Origin: S015-6 sp964479535
Lineage (GTDB): Bacteria; Desulfobacterota; DSWW01
Assembly: GCA_964479535.1 (NCBI GenBank)
Contig: CAYZMM010000003.1
Span: forward strand, 1 to 64,000
Length of the DNA: 64,000 nt
Direction of reading: 5' to 3'
Positions within the stretch are counted from its first letter, which is position 1, and each line of letters starts with the position of its first letter. Under the pieces are notes generated by a model that worked only from the letters and a program-made list of their open reading frames with translations, was not told where the DNA came from and did not search any database. Both the position numbers and the translations under genes were made by a program. This document shows positions 48,209 to 56,228 of this stretch, piece after piece.

Positions 48209-49194
48209 GACTTTCGGGCAGGCGCCTCTCCGCCCTCGGCATCATGGGGCTCAACCGGAGGAACTCGGACTACATCCTCGACCTGAACCCGCGGCAGCGC
48301 TATCCCCTGGTGGACGACAAGCTTCGAACCAAGGCCCTGGCCATGGAAAACGGCCTCGCGGTGCCCGCGCTCTACGGCGTGGTGAAGACGGAACATCAGT
48401 TGCGCTGGCTCCCGAAGCTGCTCCGGGAGCATGAGGATTTCGTGGTCAAGCCGGCCCGCGGAAGCGGGGGAAAGGGCATCCTGGTGGTGGAGGAACAGCA
48501 GAAGGGACGCTACCGCAAGTCCAGCGGCGCGCTGATCAACCAGGACGAACTGGATCAGCACGTGGGAAACATCATCAGCGGTCTCTACAGCCTCGGCGCC
48601 CAGCGGGATCAGGCCATGATCGAATACCGGGTGAAGGTGGACCCGCTCTTCGGGGCGATCAGCTACGCCGGGGTGCCGGACATCCGCGTGGTCGTCTACC
48701 GGGGGTACCCGGTCATGGCCATGGTCCGGCTGCCCACCCGGAAGTCCGAGGGCAAGGCGAATCTGCACCAGGGGGCCGTGGGGGCGGGGGTGGATCTCCG
48801 CACCGGCGTGACCCTGTCGGGTGTGTACATGGGTCGACTCGTCGAAGAGCATCCCGAAAGGACGGAGCCCCTGCGCGGCCTTCGCATCCCCGGCTGGGAG
48901 GAGCTCCTCAACCTGGCGGCACGGTGCTACGAGGTGGTGGGACTGGGATACATGGGGGTGGACGTGGTGCTCGACGAGGAAGAGGGCCCCCTCATCCTCG
49001 AGATGAACGCCCGGCCCGGGCTCGGCATCCAGATCGCGAACCGGGCGGGCCTGCTGCCCCGCCTTCAGGCCCTCCGGGCGCGGCGCCCCCAGGAGGAGGC
49101 TCCGGCAGAGCGTGTGGCCGCCGCCATGGACCTCTTCGGTCAACCGTCCCGGACCGTGCCGACGGCCCCCAGGAACTGCTCGGACCAGCGGTAG
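48205..49194 (+). CDS. RimK-like ATP-grasp alpha-L-glutamate ligase
   Basis: This 329-residue ATP-grasp enzyme has VDDKLRTKALAMENG, the phosphate loop DFVVKPARGSGGKGILVV, and the metal-binding end VDVVLDEEEGPLILEMNARPGLGIQIAN. It should form an amide or peptide bond on a carboxylate, as in the RimK-related family. ATGA overlap couples it to the transglutaminase-7TM gene. Its C-terminal 18 codons overlap otsA on the other strand (49140-49194). Confidence 0.9.
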   Translation: MRLSGRRLSALGIMGLNRRNSDYILDLNPRQRYPLVDDKLRTKALAMENGLAVPALYGVVKTEHQLRWLPKLLREHEDFVVKPARGSGGKGILVVEEQQKGRYRKSSGALINQDELDQHVGNIISGLYSLGAQRDQAMIEYRVKVDPLFGAISYAGVPDIRVVVYRGYPVMAMVRLPTRKSEGKANLHQGAVGAGVDLRTGVTLSGVYMGRLVEEHPERTEPLRGLRIPGWEELLNLAARCYEVVGLGYMGVDVVLDEEEGPLILEMNARPGLGIQIANRAGLLPRLQALRARRPQEEAPAERVAAAMDLFGQPSRTVPTAPRNCSDQR

Positions 49195-50597
49195 ATGTCG
49201 TTCCTGCGCACTTGATCCTGCAGTCTCTGCATGCGCTCGGCCTTCTCCCCCTCCTTCATGAAACAGGCGTCATAGATTCTGTCGGCCACGTGCTCCACGT
49301 GGTACGGGTTCACGACCAGCGCGTGCCGGCGCATCTGCGCGGCCGCCCCGGCAAACTCGCTCAGGATCAGGACGCCCGCCTCCTCCCTCGAGCAGGACGC
49401 GCAGTACTCCTTCGCGATGAGGTTCATGCCGTCCTTGAGCGGCGTCAGCAAGGCCGCGTCCGCGGCGCGGTACAGGCTGACCAGTTCGGGCCGGGGCAGG
49501 GAGCGGTAGATGTAGTGGATGGGCGTCCACCCGGAGACCGTGTACTTCCCGTTGATCCGTCCCACCATCTCGTCGATCTCCCGCTTCATCTGTGCGTACT
49601 CCGGCACATAGGTCCGGCTGGGCACCACGACCTGGACCAGGGTCACGCGGGACCGCATCTCCGGGTACCTCTCCAGGGCGAGGTCGAATGCCTTCAACCG
49701 GTAAGGAATCCCCTTGGTGTAGTCCAGCCTGTCCACGCCGAGGACCAGTTTCCGGTCACCCAGTTTCCTGCGGAGGTCCGTGGTCTTCTGCATCACCTCT
49801 TCGGAAAGGGAAAGCTGCCGGAAGGCACCGTAGTCGATGCTGATCGGGAAGGCGCCGACCACCGCCTTCTCCCCCCGCCTTTCGACGATGGACAGGCGCC
49901 GGTGTCCGCGGACCCTCGACTCGGGATAGATCGTTCGAACGCACTGGAGGAAGTTCCGCCGGTCCCTTTCGGTCTGAAAGCCGATCACGTCGTAGAGGAG
50001 CAGGGCGTCGATGAACTCATCCCGCCAGGGCAGGCGCAGAAACAGGTCCGCCGCGGGAAAGGGGATGTGCAGAAAGAAGGCGAGCACGCCCCGCTTGCGC
50101 GACTGCCTGAGGTATTTTGCCGCGAGCATCAGGTGGTAGTCGTGGATCCAGACGAGCCCCTCCTTTCCGGCCGCCCGGGAGGCCGCCGCGGCGAACTTCT
50201 GATTCGCGTCGCAGTAGGCCTGCCAGTACTGCCGCGAGAAGTGGGCCCGGTCGAGCAGGTCGTGGAACAGGGGCCAGAGGGTCTCGTTGCTGAACCCCCA
50301 GTAGTAGTCCTTGACCAGGCTCTGACGCAACCCCACGGGGCGAAGTCCGTACCCGAAACGCTTGCCCGCCTTTCGGATCGCATCGTGGGAGGCTTCCCCC
50401 TTCGGGTCCCCGTCCCATCCGACCCAGACCCCGCCGGTCCGCTGCAGGACGGGCGAAACCGCCGTCACCAGCCCGCCGCTTCCCTGCTCCACGCGGGTCT
50501 CCGACCGCGTTCTGGAGATGCGTACCGGAAGGCGGTTCGACACCACGACCAGTTTCTTGAAAGGCAGGCTTTCCGCGTGATCTTCTTCCTCTGTCAT
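49140..50597 (-). CDS. otsA: Trehalose-6-phosphate synthase (GT20)
   Basis: This 485-residue enzyme makes trehalose-6-phosphate from UDP-glucose and glucose-6-phosphate. It has LVVVSNRLPVRI at the N-terminus, GGLVTAVSPVLQRTGGVWVGWDG, the acceptor segment WIHDYHLML, VDRLDYTKGIPYRL (nucleotide-sugar Arg-Lys), and TPLKDGMNLIAKEYC. No OtsB phosphatase gene is seen. The start is the ATG at 50597 with GGAAGGA. It is divergent from gspC, with both sigma-54 promoters sharing activator sites. Confidence 0.95.
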   Translation of the reverse strand: MTEEEDHAESLPFKKLVVVSNRLPVRISRTRSETRVEQGSGGLVTAVSPVLQRTGGVWVGWDGDPKGEASHDAIRKAGKRFGYGLRPVGLRQSLVKDYYWGFSNETLWPLFHDLLDRAHFSRQYWQAYCDANQKFAAAASRAAGKEGLVWIHDYHLMLAAKYLRQSRKRGVLAFFLHIPFPAADLFLRLPWRDEFIDALLLYDVIGFQTERDRRNFLQCVRTIYPESRVRGHRRLSIVERRGEKAVVGAFPISIDYGAFRQLSLSEEVMQKTTDLRRKLGDRKLVLGVDRLDYTKGIPYRLKAFDLALERYPEMRSRVTLVQVVVPSRTYVPEYAQMKREIDEMVGRINGKYTVSGWTPIHYIYRSLPRPELVSLYRAADAALLTPLKDGMNLIAKEYCASCSREEAGVLILSEFAGAAAQMRRHALVVNPYHVEHVADRIYDACFMKEGEKAERMQRLQDQVRRNDIYRWSEQFLGAVGTVRDG

Positions 50598-50684
50598 CGA
50601 TCCGTTCCTTCCGTGATCCATGTGTGACGCTGCGCCGGGGTACCGGACCTCTGCCGGAGGCTCCCCGGATTCGCATCTTGACAT

Positions 50685-50701
50685 AGCAACCTCTATGCCA
50701 A
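50685..50701 (-). promoter_or_regulatory. Sigma-54 promoter for otsA
   Basis: On the minus strand TTGGCATAGAGGTTGCT has GG-N10-GC spacing and near-perfect elements (TGGCAT, TTGC), 88 bp upstream of the otsA start. Confidence 0.8.
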
Positions 50702-50757
50702 CGGCCTGCGCCTTCGGAGCACCCTGCCCTCGCGGCCGCGAGGGGCCGGCAGAACCC

Positions 50758-50814
50758 TGTGTGATTTGCACACAAATCGCAGGCACGGAAGCGCCCGTGT
50801 AACAAAAGTGCACA
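50758..50814. promoter_or_regulatory. Two activator-type dyads between otsA and gspC
   Basis: TGTGT-GATTTGC-ACACA (50758-50774) is fully symmetric but has T/A at the inner positions. TGTAA-CAAAAGT-GCACA (50798-50814) matches the right half perfectly. They are 40 bp apart, the same spacing as the pair at 32253 and 32293. The 367-bp divergent gap holds no other gene. Confidence 0.7.
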
Positions 50815-50880
50815 CCGGACCCTTCCCCCCGCCTCCCGGTGGGCGCCGCGCCTCCCCGGTTCGAGGCGGTCGGCAATCAT

Positions 50881-50897
50881 TGGCACCCGCATTGCTT
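50881..50897 (+). promoter_or_regulatory. Sigma-54 promoter for the gspC-like operon
   Basis: TGGCACCCGCATTGCTT is a perfect TGGCAC-N5-TTGC match, 68 bp upstream of the ATG at 50965. Confidence 0.88.
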
Positions 50898-50964
50898 CTC
50901 TGTTTGTCCTTGGCCGCACGTTGCACGAAACCGGTTCGCTCGCAGCGGAAGGAAAGGCGGTTGC

Positions 50965-51858
50965 ATGCGAAAGTCCCTGTTCGTCCTCAAGAACCTTCTG
51001 TTTCTCGCAGGCTGTGCCTTCCTGTTTGCGAAGATTGGGCAGACCCTCGTCCTTTCGGAGCTTTCCGCGACCCAGCCCGCGGCCTTCCGCAAGGCGGAGG
51101 CACAGAAGAAAGTCCCGGCACGACCCGTGCCGCCCCTCCGCGCCTACGCTGCGATCTCCAGCGAAAACGTATTCAACTCCGCATCCGCACCGGAACAGGA
51201 ACGGGACACCGCGGAGCAGGAAGAGGCCGAAGAACCGATGGAGGAGACGGAACTGGAGGTCCTGTTGTTGGGGACTGCCGTCGGGCCGCCGGACGACACC
51301 TTTGCCGTGATTCAGGACAAGACGAGCCGCGAGCAGGCTCTGTACCGGGTCGGCGACACGGTCCAGGAGGAGGCGAGAATCGTGGACGTGTCCCGTTGCC
51401 GGGTGGTTCTGAACCGGGACGGCAGCCGCGAGATCCTCGAGTGCATCGAACCGGACGAACGCACTCCGCGACGGGCCCGCAGAGCGGTCCGCCGAACCGC
51501 CGGCCCGTCAAAGGGCAAAGGAATTCGCAGGATCGAACGGAACCGGTACCGGATCGACCGGGAGCGCGTGCAGTCCGCGCTTGCGAACGTCAACCGGCTC
51601 ATGACACAGGCCCGGGTCGTACCGAGCCTGCGGGGCGGCGAGAACCAGGGCTGGAAGATCTTCGCCATCCGTCCCAACAGCATCTTCAGAGAGATCGGCC
51701 TGAGGAACGGAGACGTGGTCCAGAGCGTCAACGGAAGAGCACTGCGGACCCCCACGAAGGCCTTCCAGGCCTTTCGGGAACTCCGGGACGCGCGCAATCT
51801 GGAGGTGGAGATCCTGCGCCGGAATCGGCAGGTGACACTGAACTACGAGATTCGATGA
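50965..51858 (+). CDS. gspC: GspC-like type II secretion protein (orphan)
   Basis: This 297-residue protein has an N-terminal membrane anchor (LFVLKNLLFLAGCAFLFA), the HR-type domain (RAYAAISSENVFN through ILECIEPDE), a basic linker, and a C-terminal PDZ-like domain (GWKIFAIRPNSIFREIGLRNGDVVQSVNGRAL). That is the GspC layout. No other gsp genes are nearby, so it may serve a secretion system encoded elsewhere or act as a sensor of envelope state. It overlaps the start region of the next gene, a receiver-like protein. Confidence 0.85.
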   Translation: MRKSLFVLKNLLFLAGCAFLFAKIGQTLVLSELSATQPAAFRKAEAQKKVPARPVPPLRAYAAISSENVFNSASAPEQERDTAEQEEAEEPMEETELEVLLLGTAVGPPDDTFAVIQDKTSREQALYRVGDTVQEEARIVDVSRCRVVLNRDGSREILECIEPDERTPRRARRAVRRTAGPSKGKGIRRIERNRYRIDRERVQSALANVNRLMTQARVVPSLRGGENQGWKIFAIRPNSIFREIGLRNGDVVQSVNGRALRTPTKAFQAFRELRDARNLEVEILRRNRQVTLNYEIR

Positions 51859-51875
51859 CCAAAGGAAGGTCTTCC

Positions 51876-52274
51876 ATGAACAGGGGCGGCAGGAGACACG
51901 CACGAAGCGTACTGGTTCTAGGCTCTGAAACGAACCGGGCCCTGTCCCAGACGCTCGGCAAGGTGAATCTCGAGCCGAAATTCGTACGGACTCTCCCCGG
52001 AGTCGTTCACGCCCTTCGCCGCATGCAGGCGTCAGCCGTTCTCATCGACCGGGGTCAGGAGGGAGTCGACGCGCTGGAGCTGGTGCTCAACATCCGTGAT
52101 CTGGACGGGGCGATACCCATCATCCTCATCGGATCCAGAGGGGAGGGGCGTACGGACGCCATCCTTGCGGCACAGCCGGGGACGTTCCTCATACGCAAGG
52201 CCTCGACGAACCGCTCTCTGGAGGAGGACCTGAAAAGGCTCAAAAGAAGAGGGGGTTTCTCGAAAGCCCACTGA
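51876..52274 (+). CDS. Stand-alone divergent receiver-domain protein
   Basis: This 132-residue protein has the receiver fold: SVLVLGSETN (first strand), SAVLIDRGQEGVDALELVLNIRDLDG with Asp58 at the phosphorylation position, IPIILIGS, and FLIRKAS with Lys108. The N-terminal acidic pair is replaced (GSET), so metal binding is doubtful. The ATG at 51876 has AAGGAAGG. It ends 11 bp from the end of the convergent sigma-54 activator gene. It may regulate that activator, whose own receiver is degenerate (inference). Confidence 0.75.
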   Translation: MNRGGRRHARSVLVLGSETNRALSQTLGKVNLEPKFVRTLPGVVHALRRMQASAVLIDRGQEGVDALELVLNIRDLDGAIPIILIGSRGEGRTDAILAAQPGTFLIRKASTNRSLEEDLKRLKRRGGFSKAH

Positions 52275-52285
52275 GGGGCCTTCGG

Positions 52286-53656
52286 CTACTTGACGCCGTG
52301 CTTGCGCAGCTTGTTGTACAGGGCGCGACGGCTGATCCCGAGGATCTCCGCGGTGTGCTTGCGGTTGTTCTTCGCGGCCGCCAGGGTCCGGAGAATCATC
52401 TCCCTCTCCATCTGATCCAGGGTGGTCCCGACCTCGAACTGCACCCCCCTGTGCGCGGAACGCCCTTTCACCTTCCGGAAGCGGGAAGGCAGATGCTCCC
52501 GGAGCAGCACGTTCCCTTCACAGACCAGCACCGCTCTCTGGATGACGTTCTTCAGCTCCCTCACATTGCCCGGCCACTCGTACGCCTGCATCACATTCAC
52601 GCATTCCGGGGATATGCCCGTGATCTCCTTGTCGAATTCCTCGTTGTACCGCTTGACGAACATATCGATCAACAGGGAAACATCCTCTCTTCTGTCACGC
52701 AGGGGAGGCAGGGGGATTCGAAAGACGTCCAGACGATAGAGAAGATCCTCCCGGAAACGGCCCTGTTCGACCGCCTCGAAGAGGTCATCGTTCGAGGCGG
52801 CCACCAGCCGGGCGTTCGTGGAGATCGCCCGGTTTCCGCCCAGCCGGTGGAACTTTCGTTGCTCGATGATCCGGAGCAGGCTCACCTGGACCTTCTGATC
52901 CACCGCACCGATTTCATCCAGGAAGAGCGTTCCGTCCCTGGCCAGCTCGAACTTCCCCCTGCTCCTGTCCGCTGCGCCGGTGAACGCGCCCTTCTCGTGC
53001 CCGAACAGCTCGCTCGCAACCAGCTCCGACGGGATCGCGCCCGCATTGACCGGGATGTAAGGGCCGTCCCGGCGGTCGCTGTTCCGATGAATGGCCCGTG
53101 CCGCCAGCTCCTTGCCGGTCCCGGTCTCCCCCACCAGCAGGACCGGTATGTCCGTCGCCGCGGCCTGCCGGATCTCGCGGAACACGTCCTGCATGACCCG
53201 GGACTGGCCGTACATCTCTTCGAAGACAGCCTGTTTCCCCGTCTTCCTCCCCGCCTCCTCCTCCAGGGGCGCGGGACGCCTCGCCAGGGCGGTGCGGATC
53301 ATGAGCTTGAGTTCCTTGTCTCCGACCGGCAGCCTCATGTACGGGTGGGAGCCGGTCCCGAGCGCGGACATCACCTCTTCCAGGTGCCAGGGGTGTACGA
53401 GAAACAGGATCTGGGTGGAGGGTCGCGTACGCCGCAGAACCTCCAGCAGATCCATGCCTTGCACCTCGCCCGCTCGAAAGGCGTCACTCGTGATGAGGAC
53501 GATATCGAAGAACTCCGTTTCCATCCTCTCCAGGACGTGGTCGATGCTCGGCTCCAGGGCCACCTCCGCCTTTTCGTGCCGGAACAGGCGGTTGACCCGG
53601 CTTGCGAATTCACCGACCCTGCCCACGACCAGGATCCGAAACCTGCCGGCCTTCAT
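52286..53656 (-). CDS. Sigma-54-dependent transcriptional activator with degenerate receiver
   Basis: This 456-residue NtrC-family protein has an N-terminal receiver-like domain (1-125) in which the phospho-Asp position is Thr56 (DIVLIT) and the acidic pair is missing. The AAA+ domain has GETGTGKE (Walker A, 176-183), GAFTGA (223-228, sigma-54 contact), GTLFLDEIG (Walker B) and an arginine-finger region. The Fis-type HTH (NRKHTAEILGISRRALYNKLRKHGVK) is at the end. Activation is therefore unlikely to use ordinary phosphorylation. A perfect TGTGC-N7-GCACA dyad overlaps its likely promoter. It is the only sigma-54 activator in the window and the best candidate controller of the 17 promoters. Confidence 0.93.
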   Translation of the reverse strand: MKAGRFRILVVGRVGEFASRVNRLFRHEKAEVALEPSIDHVLERMETEFFDIVLITSDAFRAGEVQGMDLLEVLRRTRPSTQILFLVHPWHLEEVMSALGTGSHPYMRLPVGDKELKLMIRTALARRPAPLEEEAGRKTGKQAVFEEMYGQSRVMQDVFREIRQAAATDIPVLLVGETGTGKELAARAIHRNSDRRDGPYIPVNAGAIPSELVASELFGHEKGAFTGAADRSRGKFELARDGTLFLDEIGAVDQKVQVSLLRIIEQRKFHRLGGNRAISTNARLVAASNDDLFEAVEQGRFREDLLYRLDVFRIPLPPLRDRREDVSLLIDMFVKRYNEEFDKEITGISPECVNVMQAYEWPGNVRELKNVIQRAVLVCEGNVLLREHLPSRFRKVKGRSAHRGVQFEVGTTLDQMEREMILRTLAAAKNNRKHTAEILGISRRALYNKLRKHGVK

Positions 53657-53687
53657 GTCTCGCCTCTTCCTCCATGAGGGTCGAGCA

Positions 53688-53704
53688 TGTGCCGTTCGTG
53701 CACA
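53688..53704. promoter_or_regulatory. Perfect TGTGC-N7-GCACA dyad at the activator gene
   Basis: TGTGC-CGTTCGT-GCACA is 32 bp upstream of the start codon of the activator (53656). No GG-N10-GC promoter lies between, which is more consistent with autorepression than with sigma-54 activation. Confidence 0.8.
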
Positions 53705-53784
53705 CGCGTACCCCTACATAACAGACCCGCGGCCTTTCCGCAAGGGCAGCGGCCCCCCGGGGGCGGGTGCAAAAGGGACTCGGG

Positions 53785-53826
53785 GCAATGTCCTTGGCAG
53801 GGGCGAAGCCCCACTCGGGACATTGC
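53785..53826. terminator. Nested hairpin downstream of the treT-like gene
   Basis: GCAATGTCC (53785-53793) pairs with GGACATTGC (53818-53826), and inside it GGGGC-GAA-GCCCC (53800-53812) forms a second stem. It sits between the stop of the glycosyltransferase and the activator gene, and could terminate the former. It may also be a REP-like element. Confidence 0.5.
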
Positions 53827-53934
53827 GAGCGAAGCGAAGCAAACCCCCGGCTTCAAACGCTGCTCTGCGGACCGGACGGCCGCGTCGCCGCGTCGCCTCC
53901 GACGGGTCTCGATCTCGATGGGTGTGTCAGGAAT

Positions 53935-55206
53935 TCACCCCCCGCCGTCCCGGAGGTGGAAGGTCGTCTCGAAGGAGTTGAACAGGTCGAGATACTGTTC
54001 CAGGAGGCGCGTCATGAGAAACCGCTTCCGCACGCTCTCCCGGGCCGCCTCCCCGATGCGTGCTCTCAAGCCCTCGTCCCTGAGAAGGGTGACGATGGCT
54101 TCGCCCGCCTCCTCGGGCGAGGAGACGAGCATGCCGTTCGTCCCGTTCTCGATCTGATATCGAATCCCGCCCACGTCGCCCCCGATCACGGCCGCTCCCT
54201 TCCACATCGCCTCCGTCACGGTGAGGCCGAAGCCCTCCCGGATCGATTTCTGGAGGACCACGTCGGCCCGGCGCTGGAGGGCGTTCACCAGGGCCGTGTC
54301 CTCGTGGGTCAGGATGTGGACCCGCTCCTCGCAGTAGTCGAGCAGGGACCGGTACACCTCGTCCCCCTCCGGATCGTCGGTGGCCACGTTGCCGAGGAGC
54401 ACCAGCGTGCAATCCACCTCTTTTCTGGCAAGGTGAAAGGCCTCGATCACCCCCTTCGGGTCTTTCCACCGGTCGAAGCGGGAGACCTGCACCACGAGGG
54501 GAAGATCGGTGGGAATCTTGTAGTGGTCGAGCCGCTCCTGGATCTCCTCCTCCGCCATGTCCTTGTTCTTGATGGAGAAGGGATCGATCGCGGGCAGGAA
54601 GAGCCGCTGGGGAGTCGTCAGTTTCTGCTTGTACTCCCCGATGCTCACAACCACCGCGTCGTACTTCTCGATGTAAGGGGAAAGAAAGTCCCAAACGTCC
54701 GGGTTCGGATGCGTGAGGTCGATGTGGCAGCGCCAGACCCAGGGGCCCTTCTTCTTGTAGTGCTGAATCATGGGAAGGGGCTGCGGATCGTGAATGACGA
54801 CCAGGTCGTGATGATCCAGGTGGTTGCGGACCGCGTTCTTGTACACGATCTCTTCGAAGATGGACTTCTTTCGTTCCGACAGGTTGATCGTGTCGCCCTG
54901 GAGGGCATTGTGGATCTTCTTGGTGATGCTGAAGAAGTCCGGCGCGCCCTGAAGGACCCGCCAGCCGGTCTTGAGGCCCACGTTGTTCATCAGGAGCGTC
55001 ATCGGGTCCAGCAGTTCGGCCACGCCGCCGCCGTAATAGGTCGAATTGACATGGGCCACGTGCAGTCCCTGCAGGGGAGCGGCCTTCTTCCGGATCCGGG
55101 CGACGGCCTCTTCCCCTACGAGGGGCTCGTAATCCTCCAGCTCCACCAGGCGCCACGCCTCCGGTCCCTCAGGGCCCGCGCCGGGCTCCTCGCGTACAGT
55201 CGCCAT
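53935..55206 (-). CDS. treT: TreT-type trehalose synthase (GT4 glycosyltransferase)
   Basis: This 423-residue GT-B glycosyltransferase has HVAHVNSTYYGGGVAELLDPM at the N-terminus, WRCHIDLTHPNPDVW, the donor-site VVQVSRFDRWKDPKGVIEAF and the C-terminal KSIREGFGLTVTEAMWKGAAVIGGDVGGI with the ExxFG-type signature. This closely fits trehalose glycosyltransferring synthase (NDP-glucose plus glucose). Together with otsA it gives two routes to trehalose. It is 25 bp downstream of the small exported protein and behind that gene's sigma-54 promoter. Confidence 0.9.
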   Translation of the reverse strand: MATVREEPGAGPEGPEAWRLVELEDYEPLVGEEAVARIRKKAAPLQGLHVAHVNSTYYGGGVAELLDPMTLLMNNVGLKTGWRVLQGAPDFFSITKKIHNALQGDTINLSERKKSIFEEIVYKNAVRNHLDHHDLVVIHDPQPLPMIQHYKKKGPWVWRCHIDLTHPNPDVWDFLSPYIEKYDAVVVSIGEYKQKLTTPQRLFLPAIDPFSIKNKDMAEEEIQERLDHYKIPTDLPLVVQVSRFDRWKDPKGVIEAFHLARKEVDCTLVLLGNVATDDPEGDEVYRSLLDYCEERVHILTHEDTALVNALQRRADVVLQKSIREGFGLTVTEAMWKGAAVIGGDVGGIRYQIENGTNGMLVSSPEEAGEAIVTLLRDEGLRARIGEAARESVRKRFLMTRLLEQYLDLFNSFETTFHLRDGGG

Positions 55207-55231
55207 TTCTTCTCTTCCTCTTTTACACGGT

Positions 55232-55513
55232 TCACTTCTCGGATGAGCCGGGTTCGCCGATCACCTGTCCTGTCTTCCGGCCCGGGTGCACTTTTCCCTG
55301 GTAGATGATGCCCACGTAGCCTTCCGTCTCGACGCGCGGATTGCCCGTCCACGTCCAGAGGTGCCCCTCCCGCGTGTCGATGATGAACACCGAGTCGCTC
55401 GTTCCCAGGGGTACGCATTGATACCGGCCCGCCTCCTCCCCGTGCACCCGGGGGACAGCCCCCGCGGCAAGGAGAAGGAGCAGCGTGCAGGCGGCCGTGT
55501 GTCTTCTCAGCAT
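55232..55513 (-). CDS. Small exported protein upstream of treT
   Basis: This 93-residue protein has a signal peptide (HTAACTLLLLLAAGAVPRVHG) and a short beta-rich body (YQCVPLGTSDSVFIIDTREGHLWTW, GYVGIIYQGKVHPGRKTG). I do not recognise a family. A strong AAAGGAG precedes the ATG at 55513. It is the first gene of the treT operon. Confidence 0.75.
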   Translation of the reverse strand: MLRRHTAACTLLLLLAAGAVPRVHGEEAGRYQCVPLGTSDSVFIIDTREGHLWTWTGNPRVETEGYVGIIYQGKVHPGRKTGQVIGEPGSSEK

Positions 55514-55594
55514 TGCTTCTCCTTTCCGGTTCTCCCGTGCGAACCGGAGCCCGGATGCCAGGCGCCCCTGTCCGGTCGCACGTGGGCAGGCTTT

Positions 55595-55611
55595 TGCAAG
55601 GGGAATGCCAA
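55595..55611 (-). promoter_or_regulatory. Sigma-54 promoter for the exported protein-treT operon
   Basis: On the minus strand TTGGCATTCCCCTTGCA has GG-N10-GC spacing with TGGCAT and TTGC, 82 bp upstream of the start codon. Confidence 0.8.
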
Positions 55612-55691
55612 GTTCGCCGGACGGGGGTCTCCTCGAACACGTCGGCGCGGCAGGCTCCCGCGGCGGTTCCGAAGGGCGCGTGGGGGACGCG

Positions 55692-55749
55692 TGTGCCGAT
55701 TCTGCACAGAAGACGCGCTCCGGAGGATCCGGTGTACTGACCTTGCACA
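55692..55749. promoter_or_regulatory. Two activator-type dyads between divergent sigma-54 promoters
   Basis: TGTGC-CGATTCT-GCACA (55692-55708) is a perfect match. TGTAC-TGACCTT-GCACA (55733-55749) has one mismatch. They are 41 bp apart, in the 400-bp gap between the treT operon and the Pro-rich gene. The gap holds no other gene. Confidence 0.8.
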
Positions 55750-55771
55750 CCGTATTCATGGGATGGAGTGC
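55749..55771. repeat. Solitary end resembling the 59.6-kb MITE-like element
   Basis: ACCGTATTCATGGGATGG followed by AGTGC matches the right terminus of the element at 59631-59792 at about 19 of 23 positions. It abuts the second activator dyad. Confidence 0.5.
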
Positions 55772-55840
55772 ATAGCCGTGAGCGCGGGATTCTCGACGTG
55801 GTATCGACGACCGTGCGGTCCGGCCCGGGGGATGACCAGC

Positions 55841-55857
55841 TGGTCCTGTTCTTGCAT
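55841..55857 (+). promoter_or_regulatory. Sigma-54-like promoter for the Pro-rich/TrkA-C operon
   Basis: TGGTCCTGTTCTTGCAT has GG-N10-GC spacing and TTGC, 57 bp upstream of the ATG at 55914. Confidence 0.65.
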
Positions 55858-55913
55858 TTTGAAGCGGATGTTCAGGATGGAAAGGAAACGAGAACCCACA
55901 GGAGAAGGAAACC

Positions 55914-56228
55914 ATGCACCCATCCCTTCACTTTCCGGTGCGCGCGCACCCTGGCCTCACCCCGGAGAAGGAGCCGTCGCCGGACGACGCACCGATCCGG
56001 CCTCCCCCCACGAAGAGGGGACCCGTCCGCGAGCCGCCGCGGAAGAAGCCGCCCGTAGACGACCCCACCGACGAGGGAGAACCGAAGAGAAGGCCTCCGC
56101 CGAGGGAGAAGCCGCCCGTTCACGAGCCTCCCCCGAAGGATCGGGACAAATGGCGGCGCTTCGCCAAGGGATTCTTTCCGCGCTCTAGCGGCACCACCCG
56201 CCTCGGCGAGAAGAGGGGAATAGAATGA
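55914..56228 (+). CDS. Proline-rich charged small protein
   Basis: This 104-residue protein is dominated by Pro, Lys, Arg and Glu (PIRPPPTKRGPVREPPRKKPP, PPPREKPPVHEPPPKDRDKW) and is probably disordered. No signal peptide or membrane segment is present. AGGAGAAGG precedes the ATG at 55914, and its stop overlaps the start of the next gene by 4 bp. I do not recognise it. It could tether the downstream membrane proteins or bind nucleic acid. Confidence 0.65.
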   Translation: MHPSLHFPVRAHPGLTPEKEPSPDDAPIRPPPTKRGPVREPPRKKPPVDDPTDEGEPKRRPPPREKPPVHEPPPKDRDKWRRFAKGFFPRSSGTTRLGEKRGIE

